In this document: positions 7,186 to 15,774 of the stretch, piece after piece
Layout: the number at the start of each line of letters is the position of its first letter
How positions within the stretch are numbered: the first letter of the stretch is position 1
NCBI GenBank assembly: GCA_041394945.1
Contig: JAWKHH010000001.1
Location: forward strand, 1,674,001 to 1,738,000
Reading direction: 5' to 3'
From: Bryobacteraceae bacterium
GTDB lineage: Bacteria; Acidobacteriota; Terriglobia; Bryobacterales; Bryobacteraceae
Length of the DNA stretch: 64,000 bases
Notes under the pieces: model-generated
What the model saw: only the letters and a program-made list of their open reading frames with translations
What the model was told of the DNA's origin: nothing
Databases searched by the model: none
Position numbers and translations under genes: made by a program

Positions 7186-9210
7186 CTACTTCAGGATGCG
7201 GAAGAGGTTTGAATAGTCGTCGGTCCAGGCGGCGACTCCGGCCTTGGGCTGCAGCGGACGGCCACCGGCGAGGGCGGGACGGTTGAAGCGCTCCGCGGAG
7301 TTGGCGAACAGCACGTAGGTGGTGCCGAAGCAATCTCCGGATTCGTCGTCGTCGGATTCGTACACGCGGGCCGGTTTGCCGAGATCGTTCGCCACGCCGG
7401 CGAGGACGGGTTCGAGATCGAGGTACTTGTTCGAGATGTGCATGACGATCAGGCCGTCGAGCTTCAGGTGGCGGTAGTACTGAGTGAAGGCCTCGCGAGT
7501 GACTAGGTGGACGGGAATCGAATCGCCGGAGAAGGCGTCCATCATCAGCAGATCGTATTGGTTGGACGGTTCGCGTTCGAGCGAGAGGCGGCCGTCGCCC
7601 ATCGCGATCTCCTTGCGCGACGGGCAATCGGGGAAAAAGGAGAACTGTGTGTTCGCGATCACCGGGACGAGCGGGTTGATTTCGTAGAAACGCACTTCGT
7701 CGCCGGGCCGGCCGAATGCAGCCATGGTGCCAGCGCCGAGACCAAGAACGCCGATCTTGCGCGGGCCGGAATCGAGGGAACGCATGGCGCGGCCGATGCC
7801 GGAGCCGTCGCAGTAGTAGGTGAGCAATTCACGGCGGCGCTGCTGGTGGGTCCATTGTTCGCCGTGGTTGATGGAGCCGTGGAGGAGGGAGCGGTAGCCT
7901 TCCCATTCACCGGCATCCTGTTCGCGGACGCGGAGCATGCCGTAGAAGTTGCGTTCGGCGAGGAGGTATCCGGCGACGGCGTCGCGCATGGTGCGTCCGA
8001 GGAAGACACAGAGGCCGAGGACGCCAAGCAGAAGGCAGATGGAACTGACCGACAGCGCGGCTTCGCGGAAGGGGAGCCCATCCTCTTCGATGGCGACGAG
8101 CCAGGCGAGGAGTCCGCAAAAGGCGATGCCGACGGGGAGTTCGAAGTAGGAATTGAAGAGATACGGCGCGACGACGCCGACGAAGAGCCCGCCGAGCGCG
8201 CCGCCGACCGAGAGCATGAGATAGAACGAAGTGAGGTGGCCTGGCGCCGGCTTGCGGAGCGCGAGTTCGCCGTGGCAGACCATGCAGGCGACGAAGAGAC
8301 CGGCGGCCATGAGCCCGATGGTCCAGCGCATGCCCGGGTCCTGCCCTTCGCTCCACTGGAGATAGGCGAGAGCGCCGAGCGCCGGGGCGAGCAGGACAAG
8401 GAACAGGTTGCGGATGTACCAGATGCGGGCGTCGAAGGTGAGGATGAAGCTGAGGAGGTAGATGCTGAGCGGCAGCACCCAAAGGAACGGAATTGCGGCG
8501 ACGTCCTGGGTGAGGTGGTTGGTGACGGCCAGCATAAGCAGCGACGGGCATGCGGCGAGCGCGATCCACAGCAGCTTGCGGCCGAGGGTGGGCGCGGGAC
8601 CGGCGTCGGGCGCGTCGCGGGTTTCCTCGATCGGCTTCATCCCGGAGGCACGCCATGCGAGCAGCGCACAAAGGATGGCGAAGGTGACAAAGGCCGCGCT
8701 CCAAACCCAGGCCTGGGTGCGGCCGGAGAGATACGGCTCCACGACGACCGGATAGGTAAGCAGAGCGAGCATGGAGCCGAGGTTCGACAGGGCGAACAAG
8801 CGATAGGGCGTGCCAGCGCGCTCCCGCGCGTACCATGCCTGGACGAGCGGTCCGGTGGTGGAGCAGAGCAGGTAGGGAAGCCCGACGGTTGCGGCGAGCA
8901 GGGCGAGGATTCGCAGCGTGGGGTTTTCGGTTCCGGCAGGCTTCCAACCGGCGTTGGGGATGACGGGCAGCAGGGCGACGGCGAGCGCCAGCGCGACGGA
9001 ATGAACGACGGCCTGTTGTCGAGGCGAGAGGCGGCGAACGACGGCGTGCGAGTAGAAGTAGCCGCCGAGCAGCATCACCTGGAAGAAAAGGATGCAGGTG
9101 GTCCAGACGGCGGCCGAACCGCCGAACCAGGCGAGGATGGTCTTGGCGATCAGCGGCTGGACTTGAAACAGCAGGAACGCCGACAGAAAAATCGTGACCC
9201 CGTACAGCAT
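7186..9210 (-). CDS. Fused multi-pass membrane protein / spermidine synthase-like methyltransferase-fold protein
   Basis: The 674-residue product joins a hydrophobic N-terminal region of about a dozen predicted membrane helices (starting VTIFLSAFLLFQVQPLIAK) to a cytoplasmic spermidine-synthase-like domain at about residues 430-670. The C-terminal domain has the nucleotide-binding glycine loop GVLGLGAGTMAAFG, an acidic FYEINPLV strand end and the YDLLMMDAFSGDSIP motif where polyamine synthases carry their catalytic Asp. Proteins of this fused architecture are common in acidobacteria but their reaction has not been established, to my knowledge. True polyamine synthesis is only one option. It sits between a sulfatase and an amidase, and the 21-bp gap to the sulfatase suggests co-transcription. 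Confidence 0.82.
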   Translation of the reverse strand: MLYGVTIFLSAFLLFQVQPLIAKTILAWFGGSAAVWTTCILFFQVMLLGGYFYSHAVVRRLSPRQQAVVHSVALALAVALLPVIPNAGWKPAGTENPTLRILALLAATVGLPYLLCSTTGPLVQAWYARERAGTPYRLFALSNLGSMLALLTYPVVVEPYLSGRTQAWVWSAAFVTFAILCALLAWRASGMKPIEETRDAPDAGPAPTLGRKLLWIALAACPSLLMLAVTNHLTQDVAAIPFLWVLPLSIYLLSFILTFDARIWYIRNLFLVLLAPALGALAYLQWSEGQDPGMRWTIGLMAAGLFVACMVCHGELALRKPAPGHLTSFYLMLSVGGALGGLFVGVVAPYLFNSYFELPVGIAFCGLLAWLVAIEEDGLPFREAALSVSSICLLLGVLGLCVFLGRTMRDAVAGYLLAERNFYGMLRVREQDAGEWEGYRSLLHGSINHGEQWTHQQRRRELLTYYCDGSGIGRAMRSLDSGPRKIGVLGLGAGTMAAFGRPGDEVRFYEINPLVPVIANTQFSFFPDCPSRKEIAMGDGRLSLEREPSNQYDLLMMDAFSGDSIPVHLVTREAFTQYYRHLKLDGLIVMHISNKYLDLEPVLAGVANDLGKPARVYESDDDESGDCFGTTYVLFANSAERFNRPALAGGRPLQPKAGVAAWTDDYSNLFRILK

Positions 9211-9235
9211 GTTCCGTCCAGGTTATCGCACGGGT

Positions 9236-10591
9236 CTAGCCGAGTGACTCAAATGCGGCACCGGCCCGGAACAGGATCGCTTCCGAGAACGGCCTGCCGA
9301 TCAATTGAGCGCTCATGGGCATGCCGCCGCTGGCGCGGCCGGCGGGGAAAACGAGCGCGGGCAGGCCGAGGACATTGATGCCTCGGACGAGCCGGGTGGC
9401 CGCGAGACGCACGTCCTCAAGGGCCCCGCCGACTTCCACTTCCGCGACTCCGATGGGCGGGGCAGTGTTCGGGGCGGCGGGGGTGAGCACGACATCCACA
9501 CGCGACCACAGTTCGGCGAACTCGCGCTGGTAGACGCGGCGGAGTCGCTGGGCCTGGACGTAGTCAGTGGCGGCGACGAGGCGCCCCTGGTCGAGCAGGG
9601 CGAGCGTATCGGGACCGAACTGAGAACGGTCCTTGAGGTACGGCATCATGGTGGCCGAGGCTTCGGCGAAGAGGATCACGCGGCCGACGGTGTTGACGGC
9701 CGCCATATCGGGCACAGCGATGGGCCTCACGGCGGCGCCGGCTTGTTCGGCTTTGCGGGCGAGAGATCGCACGGCGGCCGCGATCTCGGGGTCGACGCGG
9801 TCAAAGTAGAAGTTTTCCGGAAGCCCGATGCGCAGGCCGCGGAGCTGGGCATTTTCGGGGAGGTAGGTCTCGACGGGAAAGCGGCTGGAGGAATCGTCGC
9901 GCGGATCGTGCCCGGCGAGGGCCTGCAGACAGAGGGCCGCGTCGGCGACGGTGGCGGTGAGCGGACCCATGTGGTCCAGGGTGAAATCGAGCGGCATCAC
10001 GCCGTAGCGGGAGACACGTCCAGTGGTAGGCTTGATGCCGACGACGCCGCAGTAGGCGGCCGGAATGCGGATGGATCCGCCGGTATCGGAGCCCATGGCC
10101 ATCAGCGCCATGCCGGTGGCCACGGCGACGCCAGAACCGCCGCTGGATCCGCCGGGGATGCAGTCTTCGTTCCACGGATTGCGGATGGCGCCAAAGTGCG
10201 GGTTGTTCGACGTGACGCCGTAGGCGAGCTCATGCATGCCGGTTTTGCCGATGAGCACGGTTCCGGCGGCTTCGAGCTTTTCGGCAACGGCGGAGTCGTA
10301 GTTGGGGACGTGATCGGCCCAGATCTTCGAGCCGACGGTTGTGCGCACGCCTTTCGTGCAGAAAACATCCTTGAGCGCGACGGGAATTCCGTGGAGGGGG
10401 CCGCGCACATGGCCGCTGGCGCGTTCGGCGTCGAGGCGGCGGGCCTGATCCAGCGCGCGTTCTTCGAGCACGGTGACGAACGCATTGAGGCGTCCGTTGC
10501 GCCGGGCGATCGCCTCGAGGCAGTCACTGACCAATTCGACTGAGGAGAGCTTGCCGGCGTCCTGCTTCGCCGCGGCTTCGCTGATCGTCAT
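9236..10591 (-). CDS. Amidase-signature family hydrolase (GatA-like)
   Basis: This serine amidase uses the Ser-cisSer-Lys triad to hydrolyse a C-N bond. Lys74 lies in VALKDVF, the glycine-rich loop GGSSGGSGVAVA holds Ser149, and DTGGSIRIPAAYCGVVGIK holds the nucleophile Ser173. The 451-residue length fits a simple amidase rather than a fusion. A tiny gene overlaps its start by 4 bp, an arrangement that recalls the GatC-GatA pair. However, no gatB is nearby, so a tRNA amidotransferase role is not supported by context. The likely substrate is a small amide, ureide or nitrile breakdown product. The next gene downstream, the spermidine-synthase fusion, starts 25 bp away on the same strand. Confidence 0.88.
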   Translation of the reverse strand: MTISEAAAKQDAGKLSSVELVSDCLEAIARRNGRLNAFVTVLEERALDQARRLDAERASGHVRGPLHGIPVALKDVFCTKGVRTTVGSKIWADHVPNYDSAVAEKLEAAGTVLIGKTGMHELAYGVTSNNPHFGAIRNPWNEDCIPGGSSGGSGVAVATGMALMAMGSDTGGSIRIPAAYCGVVGIKPTTGRVSRYGVMPLDFTLDHMGPLTATVADAALCLQALAGHDPRDDSSSRFPVETYLPENAQLRGLRIGLPENFYFDRVDPEIAAAVRSLARKAEQAGAAVRPIAVPDMAAVNTVGRVILFAEASATMMPYLKDRSQFGPDTLALLDQGRLVAATDYVQAQRLRRVYQREFAELWSRVDVVLTPAAPNTAPPIGVAEVEVGGALEDVRLAATRLVRGINVLGLPALVFPAGRASGGMPMSAQLIGRPFSEAILFRAGAAFESLG

Positions 10592-10767
10592 TGTTCGGGC
10601 TCCGGCTGGACCAGCAGCACGTAGGCGGGCTCTGCGTCCAGGGGCACGTGCGCGGTCAAGGGGCGAAAGGCGGCTTCAAGGGCGTCGAGCGGTTTTTCGA
10701 GGCGGGCGGCGTCTTCCGCGGGAATGTCCGGCGCCCAAGCCGCCGCGAGTGTCTTCCAATCAGGCAT
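10588..10767 (-). CDS. Small acidic protein coupled to amidase (possible GatC-like partner)
   Basis: This encodes a 59-residue acidic protein starting MPDWKTLAAAW. Its stop overlaps the amidase start (ATGA), so the two are translationally coupled. An alternative start four codons earlier (ATG at 10779) is possible; longer extensions would run into Arg/Pro-rich sequence that looks non-coding. I do not recognise a family. The content (a predicted helix, DIPAEDAARLEKPLDALEAAFRPL, broken here as DIPAEDAARL and EKPLDALEAAF) and the position before an amidase resemble GatC, the small chaperone subunit of GatCAB. That parallel is inference from arrangement, not from sequence identity. Confidence 0.6.
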   Translation of the reverse strand: MPDWKTLAAAWAPDIPAEDAARLEKPLDALEAAFRPLTAHVPLDAEPAYVLLVQPEPEQ

Positions 10768-10849
10768 CAGGAACGCCATTCTAACGCGATCCCGGCCGGG
10801 ACACACAAACAGGGCCGGAACATACCGCAATGACACAGGTGCTTGGCGG

Positions 10850-11905
10850 CTACCGGCTGCTGAGGTCGAGGCCGGTGGAATCGGAATCCGAATCGTCGCC
10901 GGCCTCCCGGTGAAACACGATCTGCCATTCGGAAACGCCCCTTACGTAGAGCCGGGCCACTCTGCCGGCGAGGGTGTCCGAACCGTCAGGGCCGAGTCCG
11001 ATCACCTGCGGATACCAGTTATCGATTTGGGCAATCTTCACGGGCTCGGACCACGCAGCGGGGTCATGCAGGTCGGCGGCGTAGGAAACGTAGATTCCTT
11101 CCTGAGGCCAGCCCGACCAGCAGCAAGACCGGTTGAGCAGCATCACGTACTTCTCGAGATGCGTGTTCCAGTGCACGGAGGGTCCCCAGAACGCGTCCGT
11201 ATCTTCCTGGCCCCAATCGATGCGGGCGGGGAAGACGGGCGTTTGCCGGCCGCCGATGCCGGGCTCGGCCCAGTCGCCTTGGAAGTACTTCCAGACGTGG
11301 CCGATGGGCTGGTCGCGGTCCGCCATCGCCATCCGCGCCACGGCCACGCCCTGGAGCGCTGCGTCGCCGCCGTAGTTGCCGAAGTGGAAGTAGAAGTACT
11401 TGCCGGTGCGGTCCGGAATAACGGTGAAGTCACCGTGGCCGCCGGCGAAGTAGCCGTTTTTCGCGTCGCAGTTTTCCTGCTCCCACGATTCGAGGACCAG
11501 CCCGAGATCCCGGAACGACGCACCGCGATCCTGGGAAACCAGGGCGCCGATGGCCGGCACCGACATCTGTCCATCGGGGCACGCAATGATGCGCTCATAG
11601 TGATACCAGCCGTAGAGGAGCCCGCGTTCGTCGAGCCAGGCCGACTCGATCCACATCGGCTGATGGTTCGCGCCGCCGAGAATCGCAACGTCTTGCGTGT
11701 TCCGGAAGCGGGACTGGGTTCGACCGCGGCTGATCTTGGGATCGCCCTCGGAGCTGAACATGACATAGGTGTTGGCGTCGGTGCGCACGACGGGGACGTT
11801 GGAATCCGTGCCGGTAGGCATGGCGATCCGCCCGACCGTTCGCACCTCCGCCGACTGAGCCTGCATCAGGCCGGCAGCCGCGAGCAAAAGGAGTGTGAGC
11901 TTCAT
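10850..11905 (-). CDS. Secreted beta-propeller-like protein of unknown function
   Basis: A clear signal peptide (LTLLLLAAAGLMQAQS) opens a 351-residue exported protein. I recognise no specific enzyme family. The repeating pattern of short strands with aromatic and Asp/Gly-rich turns (SQDRGASFRDLGLVLESW, WGPSVHWNTHLEKYVMLLN, PQEGIYVSYAADLHDP) is what sialidase-like or five-bladed glycosidase (GH43-type) propellers look like. WGPSVHWN in particular resembles the segment carrying the acid in such proteins. RSCCW contains an unusual Cys pair. The same-strand neighbours downstream are the amidase pair, about 80 bp away. The likely role is binding or trimming an extracellular glycan, but this rests on fold resemblance only. 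Confidence 0.65.
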   Translation of the reverse strand: MKLTLLLLAAAGLMQAQSAEVRTVGRIAMPTGTDSNVPVVRTDANTYVMFSSEGDPKISRGRTQSRFRNTQDVAILGGANHQPMWIESAWLDERGLLYGWYHYERIIACPDGQMSVPAIGALVSQDRGASFRDLGLVLESWEQENCDAKNGYFAGGHGDFTVIPDRTGKYFYFHFGNYGGDAALQGVAVARMAMADRDQPIGHVWKYFQGDWAEPGIGGRQTPVFPARIDWGQEDTDAFWGPSVHWNTHLEKYVMLLNRSCCWSGWPQEGIYVSYAADLHDPAAWSEPVKIAQIDNWYPQVIGLGPDGSDTLAGRVARLYVRGVSEWQIVFHREAGDDSDSDSTGLDLSSR

Positions 11906-12299
11906 CTACCGGTTAAGAAGCTGCCCGGGGTGCAAAAGTTGCCGATTTCGCCGCGGGGTTTACGATCCTTGACAGAAGTCAAAGAACGCGGCTGCGGAAA
12001 TTAGGTTGTATTTATGACGGCGGAGTTCGCGCCGCGGCCGCGGAGATGCCTGGACGAGGCTTCCCGCGGCCGTCGGCGAATCGTGGAAGTCCGCAAGGGA
12101 CCTCAAACTCCGCGCATCCACCGGTATCGGAGGCTTGAACCAATTCGGCGGCGAGTCTCATCCGTGTGCCCGCCGGCCCGGCGCCAAGCAGGGCCGCGGA
12201 GCAAATGGACTGGATCTCAGTGCGCGGAGTGCGTTGTCTCTTTCAAGGCATTCCGTGTGCCATTCAGAAGTGATTGATTTCACGCGCCGGCCGATTTCG
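11906..12299. other. Intergenic stretch with no supported gene
   Basis: About 390 bp separate two minus-strand genes. One plus-strand reading frame (12014-12277, 87 codons) starts with ATG but is Arg/Pro-rich, has no ribosome binding site and no recognisable motif, so I do not call it. A TTGACA-like hexamer at 11969-11974 has no matching -10 box at a normal distance. The region presumably holds the promoter of the propeller-like gene, but I cannot point to it. Confidence 0.5.
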
Positions 12300-12320
12300 C
12301 GGCCGACGTTTTGTCGGCCG
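12300..12320 (-). terminator. Candidate hairpin terminator after the metalloprotease gene
   Basis: A perfect 8-bp GC-rich stem (CGGCCGAC / GTCGGCCG) with a 5-nt loop begins directly after the TAA of the metalloprotease gene. There is no U-tract on the transcribed side, so it may be an imperfect intrinsic terminator or a 3'-end stabilising hairpin. Confidence 0.4.
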
Positions 12321-15300
12321 TTATTTCCAAGTGACCGACACATTGTCGAGGAGGAACAGAGTGGGCCGCGCTCCGTCTTCGCGTCCCTGGAAAAAGAGAT
12401 TGATTTCGTTACCCGCGTACTCGGCGATATCGAACACATACTTGACGTACCCATTCACGGCCCGCGGCGAACGGGTGGATGCGCCGCTGCGAAGGCGCAG
12501 GAGGTCTCGCGTGCGCTGCCCGCCGATTTCGGAGACTCGCGCCAGGAACGAATCGGCGTCGCCGGTCTCCTGGGTGTCCATCCGGAGGCGAAACGAGAGC
12601 GAAGCCTCGACGGCGCCGGCCGGAATCCGAACGAACTGCGAAATCTCACTGGATCCGGCAACGCCACGCCCGGAGAGCGAGGCCGCGCGCGAGCCGAGAA
12701 ACGCCCGCTTCACCGAGGGAGTATCGACGGACACCGAGGCCGCGCCCACCTGGAACCAATCCCGCAGGTCCGCTTCGAATCCGCCATTCCGCACGAGGCG
12801 GTTCACCTGGAGGATCGTGAACGCCGCCGGAGCGGTTTCGAGGAGTTTCGCGCCGGCAGCATCGTAGAGCAACGCCGTCACCGAAAACGACCGCGGGCCG
12901 AAGCCCTGGAGTTCTCGGACGGCGCGAAACGGGGGCTCGGCGGACGACGCCACCACTTCTTCTTCGACGACATAGTCGACGCGCGAGATTTGGCCAGGAC
13001 GAAGGCCGCCGGTCTGGTTGAGACGGAATTCGATCGACCCCTCGCGTTCGTCGACGTCGACGCCAGCCGTGGCGGAGGCAGGTTCGCTCGACACCACGCT
13101 TACGTTGTCGACGCGGAACCGGACCATGTCGTCCTCCGGCGCGGTGCTCACAAAGCGCAGCTCGATCGTCATTCCCCGGAAGCGGTTGAGGTTGAAGGTC
13201 ATCCGGCGGTAGTGGTTGGTTTGGGCGTCGCGGGTGTCGAAGTTATCGAACCAGGCGCCGAGCGTCTCCCGCACGGCCCCGTCTTGATCGGCGATTTGGA
13301 GCGCGAGCCGGGCGCCCGAGGGCGAACCGCCGGGATTGTCCACCCGGAGGCGAAAACTCAATGCCGCCCCGCTCGACTCCCGGCCGACGGCGATCTTCTG
13401 CGAGAGAGTCTTCGAGCCCGCGAACGCGGCATGACGGGCGCCGAGGAAGGAATCGCCGGCTGCGATGACGCCCGGTGGGGCTATCCACGCCGATGCGCCG
13501 TCCTCGAACCCGCCGCCGGCGACGAGTTGATTCACTCCGGCGATGGTGAACGGGAGGGTGGTGATGCCCACCTTGTTGCCGTTGTCGATGGCGCGCGCTG
13601 TGAGGGTATGTGCCCCGGGCGGCAGGCCCGAGATATCGATCCAACCGGCATAGGGTGGCCGCTGGAGGACGAGCGCCGTGCGCGTTCCGATCACAAACTC
13701 CACGCCGAGAACGCCTGTGTCGTCGGTGGCGGCGGCGCTTACGCGCATGCCGCCCTCTCCTTCGTCGATCTCCTCAATCGCGAGCGATGTGAGCGACGGC
13801 GCGATGGCATCGGCTGCCGGGAGCCCCATGCCGGCAGCGGCGAAGGCGTTTACGACCGCGGCGCGCACGGGATTCGTTTCGCCGGAACCATAGAGCACTT
13901 CAGCGGCACGCAGCCAAGCGGCGCGGAGTTCGGCGAAGGTGGGCTCCGGGGGGAGAAACGCGGTTGTAGCGAGGTGCCAGAGCCCGGCCGCGGCCGGAAC
14001 GCCGACGCCGGCGGACCCGCGCGGAAAGAAGCGGCTGGCGAGCGGATTCGAGGGGTCGGACGATGCGCCGCGAGCCAGCAGCACGAACACGTGCCCGTAC
14101 AACGCGCCGGCGGCGTGTTCGTCAATCGCCGGGACATTCGCGTTCCAATAGACGAGGCCCGGCTGCGGTACGGCGTTCTCCGGTCCGGCCGAAAAGTGGG
14201 TGGGATCCACCATGCGGGTGCGGAAATTCCAGGGTTCGACGGGATCGGCCAGGATGCCTCCCTGTCCGCCGGAGCCGAGATGGTAGAACTCGACCAGCGA
14301 CGCGAAGATGTCCGCGCTGCCCTCCGCGATTGCGTCCGCTTCGGAATCCGCGCCTCCCTCGGACTCCACGTGGGCGAACCACAACCCGTGGCCCAACTCG
14401 TGCGCCACGGTCTCCAGGTCGGTGGGGGAGGCGGCGTCCGGCGCGCCGTCGCCAAAGAAAGCCACGCCGGCCGGACGACTCCAAAACGCCTCGTTCGCGT
14501 TTGAGCCGTAGTGTACGCGCGCCTCAATCGGTGAACCGGCGCCGTCCAGCCCGGCCTGCCGGAACACTCTTCCGAGCAAATCCCAGGATCGCGCGATGCC
14601 AAGCATCACGTCGGCCGCCGGTGTCTGCCCGTTTGCGCCGCCGGTCTCGGCTGCGCCGTCGTAACGGACGCCGTCGCCGAACACGTTGGTGGCGCTCAGA
14701 AACGGCGCCGCGGCGTCGGGATGAAAGCCGGCGCCACCGTTCAGATTCCTCACCCGGCTCCCGCCTCGCACCGGATCGAGAAGCTGGTATTGCGCGGTCC
14801 CGGTGTCGCGAGCCGCGTCGATCGTCACGACGCCATGAAACGCAGTGCGCGCCGTGGCGGCGGCGGCAACCAGATCCGACGCGCGCAGCGAAGGGCGCCG
14901 CAGGATCCGGGCGGTGCCCGCATCGACGATCCATGCGAGGGGCTCACGGCTGTCGCCCGCGTCGCGATGCGTCGTCGATTGGACGTACCAGGCGAGGCGG
15001 TAGGCGGTGGTCTGCCACGAATATTCGTCGAAACCGGGAACGTTGACGATCGCGCGCTTCGACGGATCGTCGGTGAAAACGAGCCGGCGCTCGGGCAGGA
15101 TCACGAGTTCGGCTTCGAGGGCGGGCGGGGCGCCGGTGAGGGTCGCGAGCACGGCGGCGCGCGCGGCGGCCTGGCCGATTGCCGGAGCGGTGGCGATCGA
15201 AATATCGGTGAATAACTTCGCGGTGGGCTCGAGAAACCGGTCCTGCGCGTCGAGGTGGGCGGTTAGTCCGGCGCCGAGGATGCGAACGCCGCGGTAGGTT

Positions 15301-15548
15301 TGGCGATAGCGGACATGGAGCGCGCCATAACCATCCATTCGCGAGGCGTGGGGCTCGAGGCTATGGTCCGCGGTGAGCCCGAGCCGGAAGCGCAACGCGT
15401 CGACCTGGCCGCCGGCGAAGATCAGCCGTAGCGGCGTGTTCTCCCGGAGGCGCTGCAGTTCGGAATCCGGCAGCGGGGCGACAGCCGGCTTCGGCTGGGC
15501 CGCCAATACGGCGGTGAGGAGTAGGGCGGACGAGGCGCGGCGAAGCAT
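12321..15548 (-). CDS. Large secreted thermolysin/fungalysin-like zinc metalloprotease with two C-terminal binding-type modules
   Basis: This 1075-residue exported protease has a signal peptide (LLLTAVLAAQPKPAVA). A pro-region with an FTP-like segment follows at roughly residues 60-160 (GYGALHVRYRQTYRGVRILG), then a gluzincin catalytic domain. The zinc site HELGHGLWF gives His383, Glu384 and His387, and EGSADIFASL about 25 residues later supplies the third ligand Glu, as in M4 and M36 peptidases. After the catalytic domain two copies of a module each begin with an N-x-LV--GGFE signature (NQLVAGGGFEDG and NRLVRNGGFEAD). They resemble jelly-roll carbohydrate-binding domains, with Ig-like linkers between. 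It appears to be transcribed alone. Its role is probably extracellular protein breakdown, with the modules anchoring it to substrate or cell surface. Confidence 0.85.
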   Translation of the reverse strand: MLRRASSALLLTAVLAAQPKPAVAPLPDSELQRLRENTPLRLIFAGGQVDALRFRLGLTADHSLEPHASRMDGYGALHVRYRQTYRGVRILGAGLTAHLDAQDRFLEPTAKLFTDISIATAPAIGQAAARAAVLATLTGAPPALEAELVILPERRLVFTDDPSKRAIVNVPGFDEYSWQTTAYRLAWYVQSTTHRDAGDSREPLAWIVDAGTARILRRPSLRASDLVAAAATARTAFHGVVTIDAARDTGTAQYQLLDPVRGGSRVRNLNGGAGFHPDAAAPFLSATNVFGDGVRYDGAAETGGANGQTPAADVMLGIARSWDLLGRVFRQAGLDGAGSPIEARVHYGSNANEAFWSRPAGVAFFGDGAPDAASPTDLETVAHELGHGLWFAHVESEGGADSEADAIAEGSADIFASLVEFYHLGSGGQGGILADPVEPWNFRTRMVDPTHFSAGPENAVPQPGLVYWNANVPAIDEHAAGALYGHVFVLLARGASSDPSNPLASRFFPRGSAGVGVPAAAGLWHLATTAFLPPEPTFAELRAAWLRAAEVLYGSGETNPVRAAVVNAFAAAGMGLPAADAIAPSLTSLAIEEIDEGEGGMRVSAAATDDTGVLGVEFVIGTRTALVLQRPPYAGWIDISGLPPGAHTLTARAIDNGNKVGITTLPFTIAGVNQLVAGGGFEDGASAWIAPPGVIAAGDSFLGARHAAFAGSKTLSQKIAVGRESSGAALSFRLRVDNPGGSPSGARLALQIADQDGAVRETLGAWFDNFDTRDAQTNHYRRMTFNLNRFRGMTIELRFVSTAPEDDMVRFRVDNVSVVSSEPASATAGVDVDEREGSIEFRLNQTGGLRPGQISRVDYVVEEEVVASSAEPPFRAVRELQGFGPRSFSVTALLYDAAGAKLLETAPAAFTILQVNRLVRNGGFEADLRDWFQVGAASVSVDTPSVKRAFLGSRAASLSGRGVAGSSEISQFVRIPAGAVEASLSFRLRMDTQETGDADSFLARVSEIGGQRTRDLLRLRSGASTRSPRAVNGYVKYVFDIAEYAGNEINLFFQGREDGARPTLFLLDNVSVTWK

Positions 15549-15606
15549 GAGCGGTTCGTTATCCTATGACTATTACTGAAAGCCGACGTCCCAGGTTACC
15601 GCTTCG

Positions 15607-15771
15607 ATGAGAAAGAGATCCGCCCCGGTCAAGCTGCCAAAGGCCACGAAGCGGAATCTCGCCGCCAAGCAGGCGCGCGATCAGAAGGCCGGTGCGATGA
15701 AAGACCGCCGCACCAGCCGCGGCGGATCGAAGAACGTTTTCCGCGAAGACCTCACCGAAGCGGACCGGTAA
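15607..15771 (+). CDS. Small highly basic protein (54 aa)
   Basis: This short gene encodes 54 residues, about a third Lys or Arg (MRKRSAPVKLPKATKRN at the start), ending in an acidic tail (DLTEADR). No domain is recognised. The downstream membrane-protein gene begins 3 bp after its stop, in the same frame, which supports genuine coding and co-transcription. No convincing Shine-Dalgarno sequence precedes the ATG. Composition suggests nucleic-acid or ribosome binding, but that is only a guess. A readthrough fusion with the downstream gene is possible in principle because the frames match. Confidence 0.55.
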   Translation: MRKRSAPVKLPKATKRNLAAKQARDQKAGAMKDRRTSRGGSKNVFREDLTEADR

Positions 15772-15774
15772 TCG

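Noticed and set aside
7507..9378. Long plus-strand frame opposite the membrane/spermidine-synthase gene
   Set aside because: Composition is dominated by Gly, Glu, Asp and Arg and has no domain. The opposite strand has clear membrane helices and a nucleotide-binding loop.
12014..12277. Possible small gene in the 11.9-12.3 kb gap
   Set aside because: Arg/Pro-rich, no ribosome binding site, no motif, and no supporting neighbour.
12135..14504. Plus-strand reading frame of 789 codons opposite the metalloprotease gene
   Set aside because: It is an antisense shadow created by GC-rich codon usage: Arg/Gly/Glu/His-rich, without motifs or a ribosome site, while the minus strand encodes a complete protease with HELGH.
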